From contig JAEPQB010000001.1 of NCBI GenBank assembly GCA_017640725.1, forward strand, positions 620,001-684,000: 64,000 nucleotides of DNA, written 5' to 3'. This document shows, in pieces, positions 53,573 to 62,593 of this stretch. The stretch comes from Kordiimonadaceae bacterium (GTDB taxonomy: Bacteria; Pseudomonadota; Alphaproteobacteria; Sphingomonadales; Kordiimonadaceae). The position numbers and the translations under genes were made by a program. Position 1 is the stretch's first letter. Each line of letters opens with the position of its first letter. A model generated the notes under the pieces. That model was not told where the DNA came from and did not search any database. It saw only the letters and a program-made list of their open reading frames with translations.

Positions 53573-54556
53573 TCAGACAATCGGTAAGGTAAACTGCACC
53601 CTGGTTCCGCGCCCAGATTTAGAGTCGAGATTAACTTCCCCGCCAGCGGCGACAACTGCTTTTCGCACCAGGGAAAGGCCCAACCCAGTACCTTGACCGA
53701 CTTGTTTCGTTGTAAAAAAAGGATCAAACACTTTGTCTTTGATATTGTTCTCAATTCCCGGGCCAGTGTCCTTCACACAGAACGAGAGCAGTGACTGATG
53801 GTCTTCGTTTTCGTCGCCATCACCCGCCTCGATTTGATGGTCTACTCGCTCAACCGATACATTGACGGTGCCGCCGCTTTCCCCAATTGCGTCAAAGGCG
53901 TTGGATATCAAGTTCGCCAAAATGTCTTGCAAGCTGTCTTCCGACAGTTGGACTTCTTCTTCGCCCGGTGGATAACCCCAGCGTAGATCAATCTGACTAG
54001 GGCACGTGTGTGCGAGGATAAGACGGCTGCGATCTAACACGTCGCGGACTTTGCACCTGGCATCCTGATTTTTTTCTTGATTGGAAAACGCCAGAATTTT
54101 GGAAAGCGTTTTCTGCGAAGTTAGTGCGGAGGAATGGATCAACTCTGCCTTTCTTCGGGCGTCTTCGGTGAGATTGCTGTCGCTCTTCAGCAATTCAGAC
54201 AATGTCACCACCGGCAAAAGCTGATTTCCCAACTCGTGAGCAACGCCGCTCGCCATAATACCTAAAGAGTCCAGGTTGCGCATCTGAGCCAGCTGTTTTT
54301 CAAGTTGCAACTGCTCTTGATGAGCCGCCTGCAGATTACGTGTTCTTCGATAGGCTAACCAAGCAACAGGCAGAGGCAGAGAGGCAAAAACAAGAAAAAG
54401 CTCATCAAGTTCCCAGTCTTCAAAATTGCGTGAATATTCGAAGACACGCTCGAACAAATCTAGCCACTGGAAAACGGAAAAAAAGACCACACAAGCGCAG
54501 AAGGTTATCAAGAGATCCCTGTCCAGCCAGTTGTAGTCATTTTTCTTGTTAGACAA
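53573..54556 (-). CDS. Membrane sensor histidine kinase
   Basis: A 327-residue kinase with two N-terminal transmembrane segments (about 15-35 and 53-68), a short coiled coil, the H-box GVAHELGNQLLPVVTLSELL (His107, HEL-N form), and a HATPase_c domain with DTGPGI, FFTTKQVGQGTGLGLSLV. The periplasmic loop is very short, so sensing may occur within the membrane or cytoplasm. It is the probable phosphate donor to the receiver encoded downstream. Confidence 0.92.
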   Translation of the reverse strand: MSNKKNDYNWLDRDLLITFCACVVFFSVFQWLDLFERVFEYSRNFEDWELDELFLVFASLPLPVAWLAYRRTRNLQAAHQEQLQLEKQLAQMRNLDSLGIMASGVAHELGNQLLPVVTLSELLKSDSNLTEDARRKAELIHSSALTSQKTLSKILAFSNQEKNQDARCKVRDVLDRSRLILAHTCPSQIDLRWGYPPGEEEVQLSEDSLQDILANLISNAFDAIGESGGTVNVSVERVDHQIEAGDGDENEDHQSLLSFCVKDTGPGIENNIKDKVFDPFFTTKQVGQGTGLGLSLVRKAVVAAGGEVNLDSKSGRGTRVQFTLPIV

Positions 54557-54647
54557 GGTGAGTCCCCACCACCATTACCCCAGTGGAAGGGACTGTAGAC
54601 TTTTTTCGATTCAATGCACAAGCAAGTCCCTAACTTGGGACTTGGTC

Positions 54648-54914
54648 TTACTCGCCGGGCTCCGGCAGGGTGCCACCCTCAATCGCGTGCATGTAAACGT
54701 CAAGAAGCGCTTCCTGCTCTTGCCGGTCAGCTTGATCCATTTTGCGGAGAGCAATGACTTTGCGCATGACTTTTGGATCAAAACCAACGGCTTTTGCTCC
54801 CGCGTACACTTCTTTCACGTCTTCCGCGATGCCTTTTTTCTCTTCTTCAAGCCGCTCGATACGCTCAATGAAAGACCGCAACTGATCGCCGGCAACACCA
54901 CCCGCTTGAACCAT
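54648..54914 (-). CDS. gapR: Nucleoid-associated protein GapR (DUF2312)
   Basis: An 88-residue helical protein. [52 protein letters not shown] is the DUF2312/GapR signature. In Caulobacter, GapR binds overtwisted DNA ahead of forks and transcription as a clamp. The ATG at 54914 lies about 7 bases after GGGAG; an ATG two codons earlier is too close. It stands alone, between an SDR gene and the kinase. Confidence 0.93.
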   Translation of the reverse strand: MVQAGGVAGDQLRSFIERIERLEEEKKGIAEDVKEVYAGAKAVGFDPKVMRKVIALRKMDQADRQEQEALLDVYMHAIEGGTLPEPGE

Positions 54915-55015
54915 AACCATACTCCCTGAAACTGATGAAATTGGGCGGCACCATACCCACCGCCTCGTACACAGGCAATCGCCTTGCGGATATTTTTTCT
55001 AACTTGTTAGTCTGC

Positions 55016-55891
55016 CTATATTTCTGAGGGGATAGGCAAGCTTTCTGGCTCGTCGGCGAGCCGCGCATCAGCGGCGCAAGCTGCATAATCGGCGCGAATC
55101 TGCTCGTGCCGCATATCAATATACTGCGCCATCGATGGGTGGGTGAAGATGTAAAACCGGTCTGCTTCTACGCACTCCACGGTCCAGTCCCCAACAAGCT
55201 CAGGCGCAATGCCGCTTTCAACCACATCTTTCATCACCGAAAAGCCTTCTTCGCCAAACGCACTCGCTTTTTCCGTCGGGCTGTTCAAGTGGCTTTTATA
55301 AATGCTGGTGCGCACCCAGGCTGGGCACAGGACGCTCACACCGATGTTGCTGCGCGCTAGATCGTCCTTCAGCGCTTCGGAGTAGCCGACTACCGCAAAC
55401 TTGGTCGCGTGATACGGTGCCATCGCCGGGTTTGCGACATGACCCGCCATTGAGGCGGTATTGACAAAATAGCCACCCTCACCGTGGGATTTAATGAGCG
55501 GCGTGAAGACTTCAACACCGTAAACAACACCCATTACGTTGATATCAACGATCCACTTCCAGTCTTCAATCGGTGTTTGACCGGCCCGGCCCCCAATGCC
55601 AACACCCGCATTGTTGACAACAATATGCACTTTGCCAAACCGCGCGATGGTGGCGTCGGCGGCGGCGCGCACGTCTGCTTCGCTGCCAACATCACACAGA
55701 ACCGTGCCGACAGCCGCGACGGCGGCCGACAAGCTTGCCGCAGCTTCTTCCAGCGCCTCAGCATTGATGTCTGCAAGCATGACATTCGCGCCTTTGGCGG
55801 CAAATGATTTTGCAATGGCGAGCCCAATACCCGATGCGCCGCCCGTAATGAAAGCGGTTTTGCCAGTAACGTCCACGCTAAACTCCCTCAA
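55016..55891 (-). CDS. Short-chain dehydrogenase/reductase
   Basis: A 291-residue classical SDR. The cofactor motif TGGASGIG is near residue 16, NNAGVG near 93, catalytic Ser in VNTASMAGH, and YHATK gives the Tyr and Lys. The acidic LADIN after strand 2 suggests NAD preference. The C-terminal 90 residues extend past the core with aromatic residues. The substrate is unknown. Confidence 0.9.
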   Translation of the reverse strand: MREFSVDVTGKTAFITGGASGIGLAIAKSFAAKGANVMLADINAEALEEAAASLSAAVAAVGTVLCDVGSEADVRAAADATIARFGKVHIVVNNAGVGIGGRAGQTPIEDWKWIVDINVMGVVYGVEVFTPLIKSHGEGGYFVNTASMAGHVANPAMAPYHATKFAVVGYSEALKDDLARSNIGVSVLCPAWVRTSIYKSHLNSPTEKASAFGEEGFSVMKDVVESGIAPELVGDWTVECVEADRFYIFTHPSMAQYIDMRHEQIRADYAACAADARLADEPESLPIPSEI

Positions 55892-55952
55892 ATAAAAAGG
55901 GCCGCATCAAACGGCCCTGAATGCTTGTGTGGTGATATGTGGCGCTTGCCCG

Positions 55953-56267
55953 TTACGGCAACTTGTTTTTCGCCACACTTTCGTTCATGCGTTCAAGCTG
56001 CTCCTCGCTTGCCTTGCCCTGATACTGGGCTTTGAAGTCGCCGTATGGCATGCCGTAAATACGTTCCCGCGCGGCGTCCTTGTCCACGCTCTCACCCAAA
56101 GCCTCTGCGGCTTCCTGGTACCAGTCCGACAGGCAGTTCCGGCAAAAGCCGCCGTAACCCATCAGGTCGATGTTTTGAACATCTTTGCGATGATCAAGGT
56201 GCGCAAGCAAACGCCGGAACACGGCGGCTTCGATCTGCGCGTCTTTTGGGTCAATCTTACTCATCAT
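55953..56267 (-). CDS. DUF1244 family protein
   Basis: A 104-residue protein. VFRRLLAHLDHRKDVQNIDLMGYGGFCRNCLSDWY with a CRNC pair and YGMPYGDFKAQYQ are diagnostic of DUF1244, a conserved alpha- and gammaproteobacterial family with no known function; the CxxC could bind metal. It follows the N-formylglutamate amidohydrolase gene by 9 bp, a recurring alphaproteobacterial pair. Confidence 0.9.
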   Translation of the reverse strand: MMSKIDPKDAQIEAAVFRRLLAHLDHRKDVQNIDLMGYGGFCRNCLSDWYQEAAEALGESVDKDAARERIYGMPYGDFKAQYQGKASEEQLERMNESVAKNKLP

Positions 56268-56276
56268 CTATCTCCT

Positions 56277-57059
56277 TCAGGGCGTTACGCCACCATAGTA
56301 TTTGCGTGTCATCAGGTCGTCACGCTTCAAACATTCGTCAAGCAGTTCGGAAAATAATTCTGCCCACTGCCTCGCTTTATCATCGGTATCCACAAGGTCC
56401 TGCCTGATCTCAAGCGTCGTTTGAGGCAGGCCATGGTCCGCGCCGTGGCGCTGCATGGTGTAATATAGGTCTTTGCCGGAATATGGCAGATTGTCGCCAA
56501 TCACCAAATCTGTTTCCCGCTCCAGCATGCCGATGAGAGCTTGAGCAAGGCGGGGGTCTTGGTTCCAAAGGAACCCTACGTGCCAGACACGGTTTTCATT
56601 GTTCATGGTCGGCGTAAAACTGTGCACGGCCATCAACAGGGGCGTGATACCTTCCGCCAGATGCTCTGCCACAAGCGTGTCGCAGGCCTGGTGAAACGGG
56701 TGATAATAGGCATCCATACGCGCCTGAATTTGGGCCGGGGTCAGGTCCCGGTTGGCGGGGATGTCGACACCGTCGCTTGTCGGTGGCACCAAAGTCGGAT
56801 GGTCCGGGCCGCGGTTACAATCAATCAACAGTCGAGAGACCGGACCCAGCACCGCAGGCGCACCCATTAAGTTGCAGATTTTGCGGGTCACCGCCTCCGC
56901 GCCAATGTCATAAGCGATGTGATCATTGAAATGCTCGTCAGCGAGCCCCAATCCGTCATATGCCGCTGGCACATGGTTGGTTGCATGGTCGCAAAGAAGG
57001 ATAACACCCATGCGCGCATCGCGATTAATTAAAACAGGCTGTTCCATTGTGTGCGGCAT
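56277..57059 (-). CDS. N-formylglutamate amidohydrolase
   Basis: A 260-residue hydrolase of the HutG-type N-formylglutamate amidohydrolase family, expected to release formate from N-formylglutamate. LLCDHATNHVPAAY, YDIGAEAVTRKI, IDCNRGPDHPTLVPP and LLMAVHSFTPTM match the family. It diverges from pyk with 134 bp between starts and heads a short leftward unit with DUF1244. The true substrate in this organism may differ, since no histidine degradation genes are near. Confidence 0.88.
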   Translation of the reverse strand: MPHTMEQPVLINRDARMGVILLCDHATNHVPAAYDGLGLADEHFNDHIAYDIGAEAVTRKICNLMGAPAVLGPVSRLLIDCNRGPDHPTLVPPTSDGVDIPANRDLTPAQIQARMDAYYHPFHQACDTLVAEHLAEGITPLLMAVHSFTPTMNNENRVWHVGFLWNQDPRLAQALIGMLERETDLVIGDNLPYSGKDLYYTMQRHGADHGLPQTTLEIRQDLVDTDDKARQWAELFSELLDECLKRDDLMTRKYYGGVTP

Positions 57060-57193
57060 TAGGGTACCAATCGCATGAGGGAAAAATACGGGTCCAGATA
57101 CACCAAAAGGCCAAGCGGGCGCTCTAGTGCTCGGCTGACCCTAATATTTGAAGTCGACCTGTCAAGAAATAGAAAACGGAAACCCCGAACACT

Positions 57194-58654
57194 ATGTCGC
57201 AAGCTATAGATGACATGCACACACGCGGCCGTGACCGCAAAACCCGGATTGTTGCAACCCTGGGCCCTGCTTCCAGTGGCTTGGAAGAAATCCGCGCCCT
57301 GTTCCATGCCGGCGTTGATGTCTTCCGCCTGAACATGAGCCATGGCGAGCACGCCGATAAAACGGCACTCGTAGACGCTATCAGAACCGTGGAAGCAGAA
57401 ACAGGCCGCCCGATTGCTATTCTGGCGGACCTGCAGGGCCCAAAGCTGCGCGTCGGCAAGTTTGCTGATGGCAAAGTGGAACTGAAAGAAGGTCAGGAGT
57501 TTACTCTCGACCTCTCCGGCGAGCCTGGCACCGCTGAGCGTGTTGGCCTGCCACACAAAGAGATTTTTGCAGCCATTGAGGCTGGCACACACATTCTGCT
57601 CGACGACGGTAAAGTTAAGCTGAATGTGGAAGAAAACTTTGGCGACAGCGCACGCTGCACTGTCCTTGTCGGTGGTGCCCTCTCTGACCGCAAGGGCGTG
57701 AATGTGCCCAATGCCGTGCTGCCACTCGCCGCGCTTACTCCAAAAGACCGTAAAGACCTAACGTTTGCCCTCAGCCAAAAAGTGGACTGGGTCGCGCTTT
57801 CGTTTGTACAGCGCGCTGCCGACGTGGCCGAAGCCAAAAAACTGGTGGGCGGCAAAGCTGCTGTAATGGCGAAAATTGAAAAACCAGCTGCAGTTGAAGC
57901 GCTCGATGAAATTGTTGAGCTCGCTGACGGCGTGATGGTGGCACGCGGTGATTTGGGTGTTGAGGAACCGGTTGAAAAAGTACCCGGCATCCAGAAGCAC
58001 ATCATTGCTGTTGCCCGCGAGGCCGGCAAGCCGGTGGTTGTGGCAACGCAAATGCTCGAGAGTATGATCACATCGCCTGTGCCAACACGGGCGGAGGTGT
58101 CTGACGTGGCGACAGCAGTGATGGACGGCGCTGATGCCGTTATGCTGTCTGCAGAATCTGCTGTTGGCGACTATCCAACCGAGGCCGTTGGCGTCATGAA
58201 CCGCGTGGCCATCCGGATTGAGAATGAACCATCGTATCTGGCAAACCGTCACGACAATAGCGCAACACCCAATTCGTCAACGGCGGACTCGATCACAGCT
58301 GCCGCGCGCCAAGTGTCCCGCAGCATTGGCGCGAAAGCGATTGTTACGTTCACAACGTCTGGCTCCACAGCCCTCCGTGCGGCGCGGGAGCGGCCATCGG
58401 CGCCCATCCTAACGCTTACACCGAGGATGGAGATCGCACGCCGCCTCAGCATCGTTTGGGGACTTCATACGGTGAAAACCAAAGACATCGAAACCTTTGA
58501 AGACATGATCGGCAAATCAAAACGCATGGCGATCAGGCACGGAATGGCTGGCGCGGGTGACCGTATAGTGGTGACAGCAGGTGTGCCGTTTGGCACGCCG
58601 GGAGCTACCAATGTGCTGCATATTTCCTGGATCAGCGGCAACGAATTGAAGTAG
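57194..58654 (+). CDS. pyk: Pyruvate kinase
   Basis: A 486-residue glycolytic kinase. TRIVATLGPAS near residue 16, DVFRLNMSHG, ILADLQGPKLRVG, the active-site stretch VMAKIEKPAAVEALDEIVELADGVMVARGDLGVE, and TRAEVSDVATAVMDGADAVMLSAESA identify it. Full length with the C-terminal regulatory domain. It is divergent from the amidohydrolase gene. A long inverted repeat follows its stop at 58677. Confidence 0.96.
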   Translation: MSQAIDDMHTRGRDRKTRIVATLGPASSGLEEIRALFHAGVDVFRLNMSHGEHADKTALVDAIRTVEAETGRPIAILADLQGPKLRVGKFADGKVELKEGQEFTLDLSGEPGTAERVGLPHKEIFAAIEAGTHILLDDGKVKLNVEENFGDSARCTVLVGGALSDRKGVNVPNAVLPLAALTPKDRKDLTFALSQKVDWVALSFVQRAADVAEAKKLVGGKAAVMAKIEKPAAVEALDEIVELADGVMVARGDLGVEEPVEKVPGIQKHIIAVAREAGKPVVVATQMLESMITSPVPTRAEVSDVATAVMDGADAVMLSAESAVGDYPTEAVGVMNRVAIRIENEPSYLANRHDNSATPNSSTADSITAAARQVSRSIGAKAIVTFTTSGSTALRAARERPSAPILTLTPRMEIARRLSIVWGLHTVKTKDIETFEDMIGKSKRMAIRHGMAGAGDRIVVTAGVPFGTPGATNVLHISWISGNELK

Positions 58655-58676
58655 ATTTTCAGCTTATAGAACCATA

Positions 58677-58747
58677 GCCAGCCCACACCCCCTCCCGGCC
58701 ACCGCACGGTATTATGCTTGGGGGGCCGGGAGGGGGTGTGGGCTGGC
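58677..58747. repeat. 24-bp perfect inverted repeat after pyk
   Basis: Bases 58677-58700 are the exact reverse complement of 58724-58747, separated by 23 bases. The arms are very GC-rich (core CACCCCCTCCCGGCC). There is no T-tract on either side. It lies between convergent pyk and the HAD gene. The length and perfection suggest a mobile palindromic repeat (REP-like) or a very strong 3' hairpin. Confidence 0.75.
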
Positions 58748-58765
58748 GCCGTTCACTAGTATTTT

Positions 58766-59374
58766 TCAGCGAAGCAAGCCTAAGTCTTCAAACGCACCCC
58801 GCAGCACGCCGGGTGCCGTGAACTGGTGGCCGATCATATCCAGCTGTTCGGCCGCAAGCACATTGTCCCTGCGATCGTCTACATACACGGTGCGTTCAGG
58901 GTCCAGATGAAAGCGCGCAATGGCAGTGTGGTAAATTCGCGGGTCGGGCTTAATGAGTTTTTCTTCGCCCGAAACCACAACACCCTCAAAATGGTCCGTG
59001 AAATCGCGCGTCCGGCAAAAGTGCGGCCATTTTTCAGCAGAGAAGTTGGTCAGGCCGTAAACACGGGTGCCGCGCTCCAAAAGCTCCAGCATGACGTCTA
59101 CTGTGCCCTGAATTGTATCCCCGATGGTTTCCTCCCATCGGTCGTCAAAAGCCTGAATCAGGTCCGCGTATTCAGGATACTTGCCAGAAAGGTCAGCCAC
59201 TCCTTCGGCGAACGGACGACCCCGGTCATGCTCACTGTGCCATTCGAGCGTGACCACCTCACTCAGGAAGTGCTCCAGCTCATCGGCATCTGGAATTAGT
59301 TTTTGATAAAGCAGCCGCGGATCCCACGGCACAAACACGTTGCCAATGTCAAAAAGAACAGCATTCGGCTGCAT
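58766..59374 (-). CDS. HAD-superfamily hydrolase
   Basis: A 202-residue phosphatase-like protein. The nucleophile motif reads FDIGNVFVPWD (the second Asp of DxD is replaced by GN, as in many FIGN-type HADs such as YihX), YGLTNFSAEKW is motif II, KPDPRIY gives the Lys, and YVDDRRDN motif IV. It probably dephosphorylates a small sugar phosphate. The ATG at 59374 has a strong ribosome binding site; the frame extends 21 codons upstream. Confidence 0.88.
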   Translation of the reverse strand: MQPNAVLFDIGNVFVPWDPRLLYQKLIPDADELEHFLSEVVTLEWHSEHDRGRPFAEGVADLSGKYPEYADLIQAFDDRWEETIGDTIQGTVDVMLELLERGTRVYGLTNFSAEKWPHFCRTRDFTDHFEGVVVSGEEKLIKPDPRIYHTAIARFHLDPERTVYVDDRRDNVLAAEQLDMIGHQFTAPGVLRGAFEDLGLLR

Positions 59375-59396
59375 AAACCACCCACCCCTAAATAGT

Positions 59397-59434
59397 TTTA
59401 GCCGCGCCACCCTATCACTGGGTACGCGGCTAAA
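59397..59434 (-). terminator. Stem-loop terminator of rpmJ
   Basis: TTTAGCCGCG and CGCGGCTAAA form a 10-bp perfect stem, with an inner ACCC/GGGT pairing. On the minus strand it is followed by AACTATTT. It lies between rpmJ (ending 59468) and the HAD gene start. Confidence 0.7.
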
Positions 59435-59467
59435 CAATAATTCAGAAGCGGTTAATTCTGTCTAAAA

Positions 59468-59593
59468 TTAACCTTGGCGAGCCTTAAAACGACGCTGCGT
59501 TTTATTGATCACCAGAATACGGCCTTTGCGGCGAATTACGCGGCAATCGCGATGGCGATTTTTTAAAGACTTCAGGCTATTGCGAACTTTCAT
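59468..59593 (-). CDS. rpmJ: 50S ribosomal protein L36
   Basis: A 41-residue basic protein [31 protein letters not shown], the alphaproteobacterial L36. It has only one cysteine, so it lacks the zinc ribbon of C+ L36. The frame continues 35 codons upstream, but the ATG at 59593 gives the family's normal length. It has its own promoter and terminator. Confidence 0.96.
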   Translation of the reverse strand: MKVRNSLKSLKNRHRDCRVIRRKGRILVINKTQRRFKARQG

Positions 59594-59707
59594 GGCTCGT
59601 CTTCCTAAAAAACCAGTTAAAACAAAAACTTGACCCAAACAAAACTCATTCGATTGTGTCAAGGCAGCAGCGCCGAATCCGTCACTGCTCGAATCCATTG
59701 GCGGCGG

Positions 59708-59736
59708 ACAATACTGATGCCCCCCTATGGTGTCAA
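59708..59736 (-). promoter_or_regulatory. Promoter of rpmJ
   Basis: On the minus strand TTGACA (59736-59731), a 17-bp spacer and TATTGT (59713-59708) match the sigma-70 type consensus closely, about 115 bp upstream of the rpmJ ATG. Confidence 0.65.
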
Positions 59737-59931
59737 TAGGTGAGACAGGGATTCTTGCCTGATTTCAATAAGATCAAGGCAAATAGCCGGTTTTTGCGGC
59801 AGTTATGCCTCAGTTAACTGGTTCGATATCGGCCCAAACACTTGCCATACCGCTCTGGCATAGTTCTGCGTGGTGTTCTGGCCAAAACAAACCAGGGGTG
59901 AGGGCCGGTGCAGCCTTTATATACACAGAGA

Positions 59932-60009
59932 CACCCGCCTGTAAGGTCGGGTGCCTCCTTTCCCCCGTTAGATAGCAGGGGTGTCCGCTCACGCTATTGC
60001 GTCAGTGAG
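59932..60009. other. Three consecutive hairpins in a 606-bp gene-free gap
   Basis: The gap 59594-60199 holds the rpmJ promoter on its left and otherwise no convincing ORF. Within it, CACCCG/CGGGTG (59932-59937, 59948-59953; inner CCT/AGG), CCCC/GGGG (about 59962 and 59978) and CTCAC/GTGAG (59988-59992, 60005-60009; inner ACGC/GCGT) stand in a row. A TATATAC at about 59910 could be a -10 on the plus strand. It may be a small RNA or a regulatory leader; no family recognised. Confidence 0.4.
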
Positions 60010-60199
60010 AAAATGGTACCAAATTGGGATTGTCCTGTCATGGAAATAAAACAGCAGAGTCGATGACCTATTCTTTGACAGACCCAATGCTTCCGAGCGC
60101 CGGGGGCTAATATTCAACGGCTTTTAGCTGAGTCTTGCTGTCGCATACAGCATCGGTTAGAGCTTGCGCACATAGTTTTCAGCACCACAGGAGGTCTGC

Positions 60200-61324
60200 A
60201 TGTTGATCACATCGAATTTTGATAGCGGAAACATCGAACCGGTCGATTACAGCGACCCGTCGAATGTGCGACTAAAAATCCGGTTGGACAATAAATCGGA
60301 CTTTTTCCAGTGGTTTCACTTCCGAGTCTCGGGCGTGCAGGACCAAAACTGCCGATTCGTTATCGAAAATGCAGCCGATGCCGCCTATGCCGACGGTTGG
60401 GCCGGGTACAATGTCTGCGCGTCCTACGACCGGGATAACTGGTTCCGCATCCCCACTGAGTATGCGGACGGCGAACTCATCTGGTCCTTCGAGCCAGAGC
60501 AAGACAGCCTCTATTTCGCTTATTTCGCGCCCTATTCGATGGAGCGCCATGCAGACCTGATCGCGGACGTGGCAGAACACCCACTTGCGCGCACATCTGT
60601 ACTGGGCCACACGCTCGATGGGCAGGACATGGACCTGGTGGAAATTGGCCACGGCCCAGAGGGGCGCAAGGCCATCTGGCTGATCGCACGCCAGCACCCC
60701 GGCGAGACCATGGCCGAATGGTGGATGGAAGGCGCATTTGATTTTCTGTTGGATGACGACAACCCCATCGCCCGCGCGCTCATGGAAAAGGCGCACTTCT
60801 ATATTGTGCCCAACATGAACCCCGATGGGTCTCGTCGCGGGAACCTGCGCACCAACGCCGCGGGCGCCAATCTGAACCGCGAGTGGAAAGACGCGACGAT
60901 GGAGAATAGCCCAGAGGTATATCTGGTGCGCGAAAAAATGGCAGAGACTGGCGCGGACTTTCACCTGGATGTGCACGGCGACGAAGACCTGCCGTACAAT
61001 TTTGTTGCCGGGTTCGAAGGTGTGCCATCTGTCACAGACAAGCAGCTTGCATTGCTAGACAAATACCAATCCATTCTCTGTAACCTGTCGCCTGATTTTC
61101 AGCGCGAGCATGGGTACCCGGCGGACGCACCCGGTTCGTCAGACCTTCGAAAATGCACAGACTATGTGGCAGAAACCCATGGCTGCCTCGCCATGACGCT
61201 GGAGATGCCCTTCAAAGACAACGCCAACCTGCCGGACGAAACCTGGGGCTGGAGCCCGGAACGCTGCCGCCACTTAGGCGCCAGTTGCCTCTTGGCCCTG
61301 CACCGCATGATTGACGAGCTTTAG
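60200..61324 (+). CDS. M14-family zinc carboxypeptidase (cytosolic CCP-like)
   Basis: A 374-residue protein without signal peptide. A beta-sandwich N-domain (1-130: FFQWFHFRVSGV, YSMERHADLI) precedes the M14 catalytic domain with RQHPGETMAEWWMEG (zinc His and Glu near 165-168), PNMNPDGSRRGNLR, LNREW, HLDVHGDED and TLEMPFK (catalytic Glu). The N-domain plus M14 layout is that of cytosolic carboxypeptidases (CCP/AGBL-like, bacterial M14D), often acting on glutamate-rich tails. AGGAGG precedes the ATG. It overlaps the convergent aquaporin gene by 4 bp. Confidence 0.9.
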   Translation: MLITSNFDSGNIEPVDYSDPSNVRLKIRLDNKSDFFQWFHFRVSGVQDQNCRFVIENAADAAYADGWAGYNVCASYDRDNWFRIPTEYADGELIWSFEPEQDSLYFAYFAPYSMERHADLIADVAEHPLARTSVLGHTLDGQDMDLVEIGHGPEGRKAIWLIARQHPGETMAEWWMEGAFDFLLDDDNPIARALMEKAHFYIVPNMNPDGSRRGNLRTNAAGANLNREWKDATMENSPEVYLVREKMAETGADFHLDVHGDEDLPYNFVAGFEGVPSVTDKQLALLDKYQSILCNLSPDFQREHGYPADAPGSSDLRKCTDYVAETHGCLAMTLEMPFKDNANLPDETWGWSPERCRHLGASCLLALHRMIDEL

Positions 61325-61977
61325 GCCTTTTCCTCAGCTGGGAACTGCTTGAACACGAAGAACGCTAGGAAAGCGCCCATCAGCTGGGCGGCGATGAAGG
61401 CGGGCACGTCGCTGGCCAAAATGCCCGAAAAGCTATCGGTCATCGAGCGCGCGATTGTGACGGCCGGGTTCGCGAAACTAGTGGAGGCCGTAAACCAATA
61501 GCCTGCCGTAATGTATAACCCCACGGCATAGGGCACAGCTTCTGCCCGGTGGCGCAGGCAGCCAAGGATCGCCATCAAGAGGCCAAAAGTGGCGACACCT
61601 TCTGAAATCCATTGACCGATACTGGCGCGGTTTTTCACCGACGCCTGCACAATCTCCACGTCAAACATGGCGTGCGCCAGCATCACACCTGCAATGCCAC
61701 CAATGATTTGTGTGAGGATGAATGCCGCAGCCCCCGTGCGGTCAATGTCGCCGCGCGCCAGCATTACAAGCGTGACTGCCGGGTTGAAGTGCGCGCCAGA
61801 TATGGGCCCAAACACCAGAATAAGCACCACAAGGATCGCGCCCGTCGCGGCGGTATTGCCCCAAAGCGCGAGCGCCACATTACCGCCCGCCAGATTTTCC
61901 GCCATGATGCCGGAGCCCACAACGGTTGCGAGCAGGAAAAGCGTGCCGATAAATTCAGCGAGTAGTTTCTGACGCAT
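61321..61977 (-). CDS. Aquaporin-family channel (arsenic-associated)
   Basis: A 218-residue MIP channel with six transmembrane helices and both pore motifs as NPA (HFNPAVTL, FANPAVTIARS). It lies one base after the arsenate reductase stop and is translationally coupled to it. In Sinorhizobium the AqpS aquaporin next to arsC exports arsenite made by the reductase, and this pairing suggests the same use. The ATG at 61977 is preferred over a frame extension of 11 codons. Confidence 0.88.
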   Translation of the reverse strand: MRQKLLAEFIGTLFLLATVVGSGIMAENLAGGNVALALWGNTAATGAILVVLILVFGPISGAHFNPAVTLVMLARGDIDRTGAAAFILTQIIGGIAGVMLAHAMFDVEIVQASVKNRASIGQWISEGVATFGLLMAILGCLRHRAEAVPYAVGLYITAGYWFTASTSFANPAVTIARSMTDSFSGILASDVPAFIAAQLMGAFLAFFVFKQFPAEEKA

Positions 61978-61978
61978 C

Positions 61979-62476
61979 TTATTCCCCCGAATTCTGCGCG
62001 TGGATATCAAGCATCGCCGCCTTCAGCTCTGCTGCTGACAGGGAAGCATGGTCCAGCTTCAGGAAGGCTTCAATGTTGGCGCTTAGCCCATCATAGACTG
62101 ATTGGAAAGCTGCGAGGATTTCCTCTTCTGAGCCGTCAACACCGGCTGGGTCTGGGTAGCCCCAATGCACGGTCACGGGTGATCCGGACCAAATGGGGCA
62201 GGTTTCCCCTGCGGCGTTACCACACACAGTGACCACAATATCAATTGCAGGCGCGCCTTCGCCCGTAAACTCGTCCCAGCTTTTGGAGCGGAAACCAGAG
62301 GTCTCTATTCCCTTGGATGCGAGCAGCTGCAAGGCATAGGGATTTGGCTTGCCAACCGGCTTGCTGCCGGCGCTGAAGGCCTCGATTTCGCCCGCGCCCA
62401 GCGTGTTGAAAAGCGCTTCGCCCAAAATGGACCTTGCCGAATTACCCGTGCATAAAACCAATATTTTCATGACCAT
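61979..62476 (-). CDS. arsC: Arsenate reductase, low-MW phosphatase type (ArsC)
   Basis: A 165-residue enzyme reducing arsenate to arsenite. LVLCTGNSARS is the phosphatase-like P-loop with Cys9, and VCGNAAGETCPIW contains the second and third redox cysteines of thioredoxin-coupled ArsC. HWGYPDPAGVDGSEEE is also typical. It heads a two-gene unit with the aquaporin. No ArsR repressor is visible in the window; the upstream gap of about 115 bp could hold the operator. Confidence 0.9.
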   Translation of the reverse strand: MVMKILVLCTGNSARSILGEALFNTLGAGEIEAFSAGSKPVGKPNPYALQLLASKGIETSGFRSKSWDEFTGEGAPAIDIVVTVCGNAAGETCPIWSGSPVTVHWGYPDPAGVDGSEEEILAAFQSVYDGLSANIEAFLKLDHASLSAAELKAAMLDIHAQNSGE

Positions 62477-62593
62477 AGCTGCCCTTCGCCGACCTTCACC
62501 GAGTGCACATTTGCTTCACAAAAACGTGCAATCCCTTAATTTCACAAACCTAGCCTCTATGTTGGCTACTACACCGCAGCCAGTGACAGATTT

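Noticed and set aside
59810-59992. 60-codon frame in the 606-bp gap, minus strand
   Set aside because: It starts at GTG without a ribosome site and runs through the hairpins; codon use and composition look non-coding.
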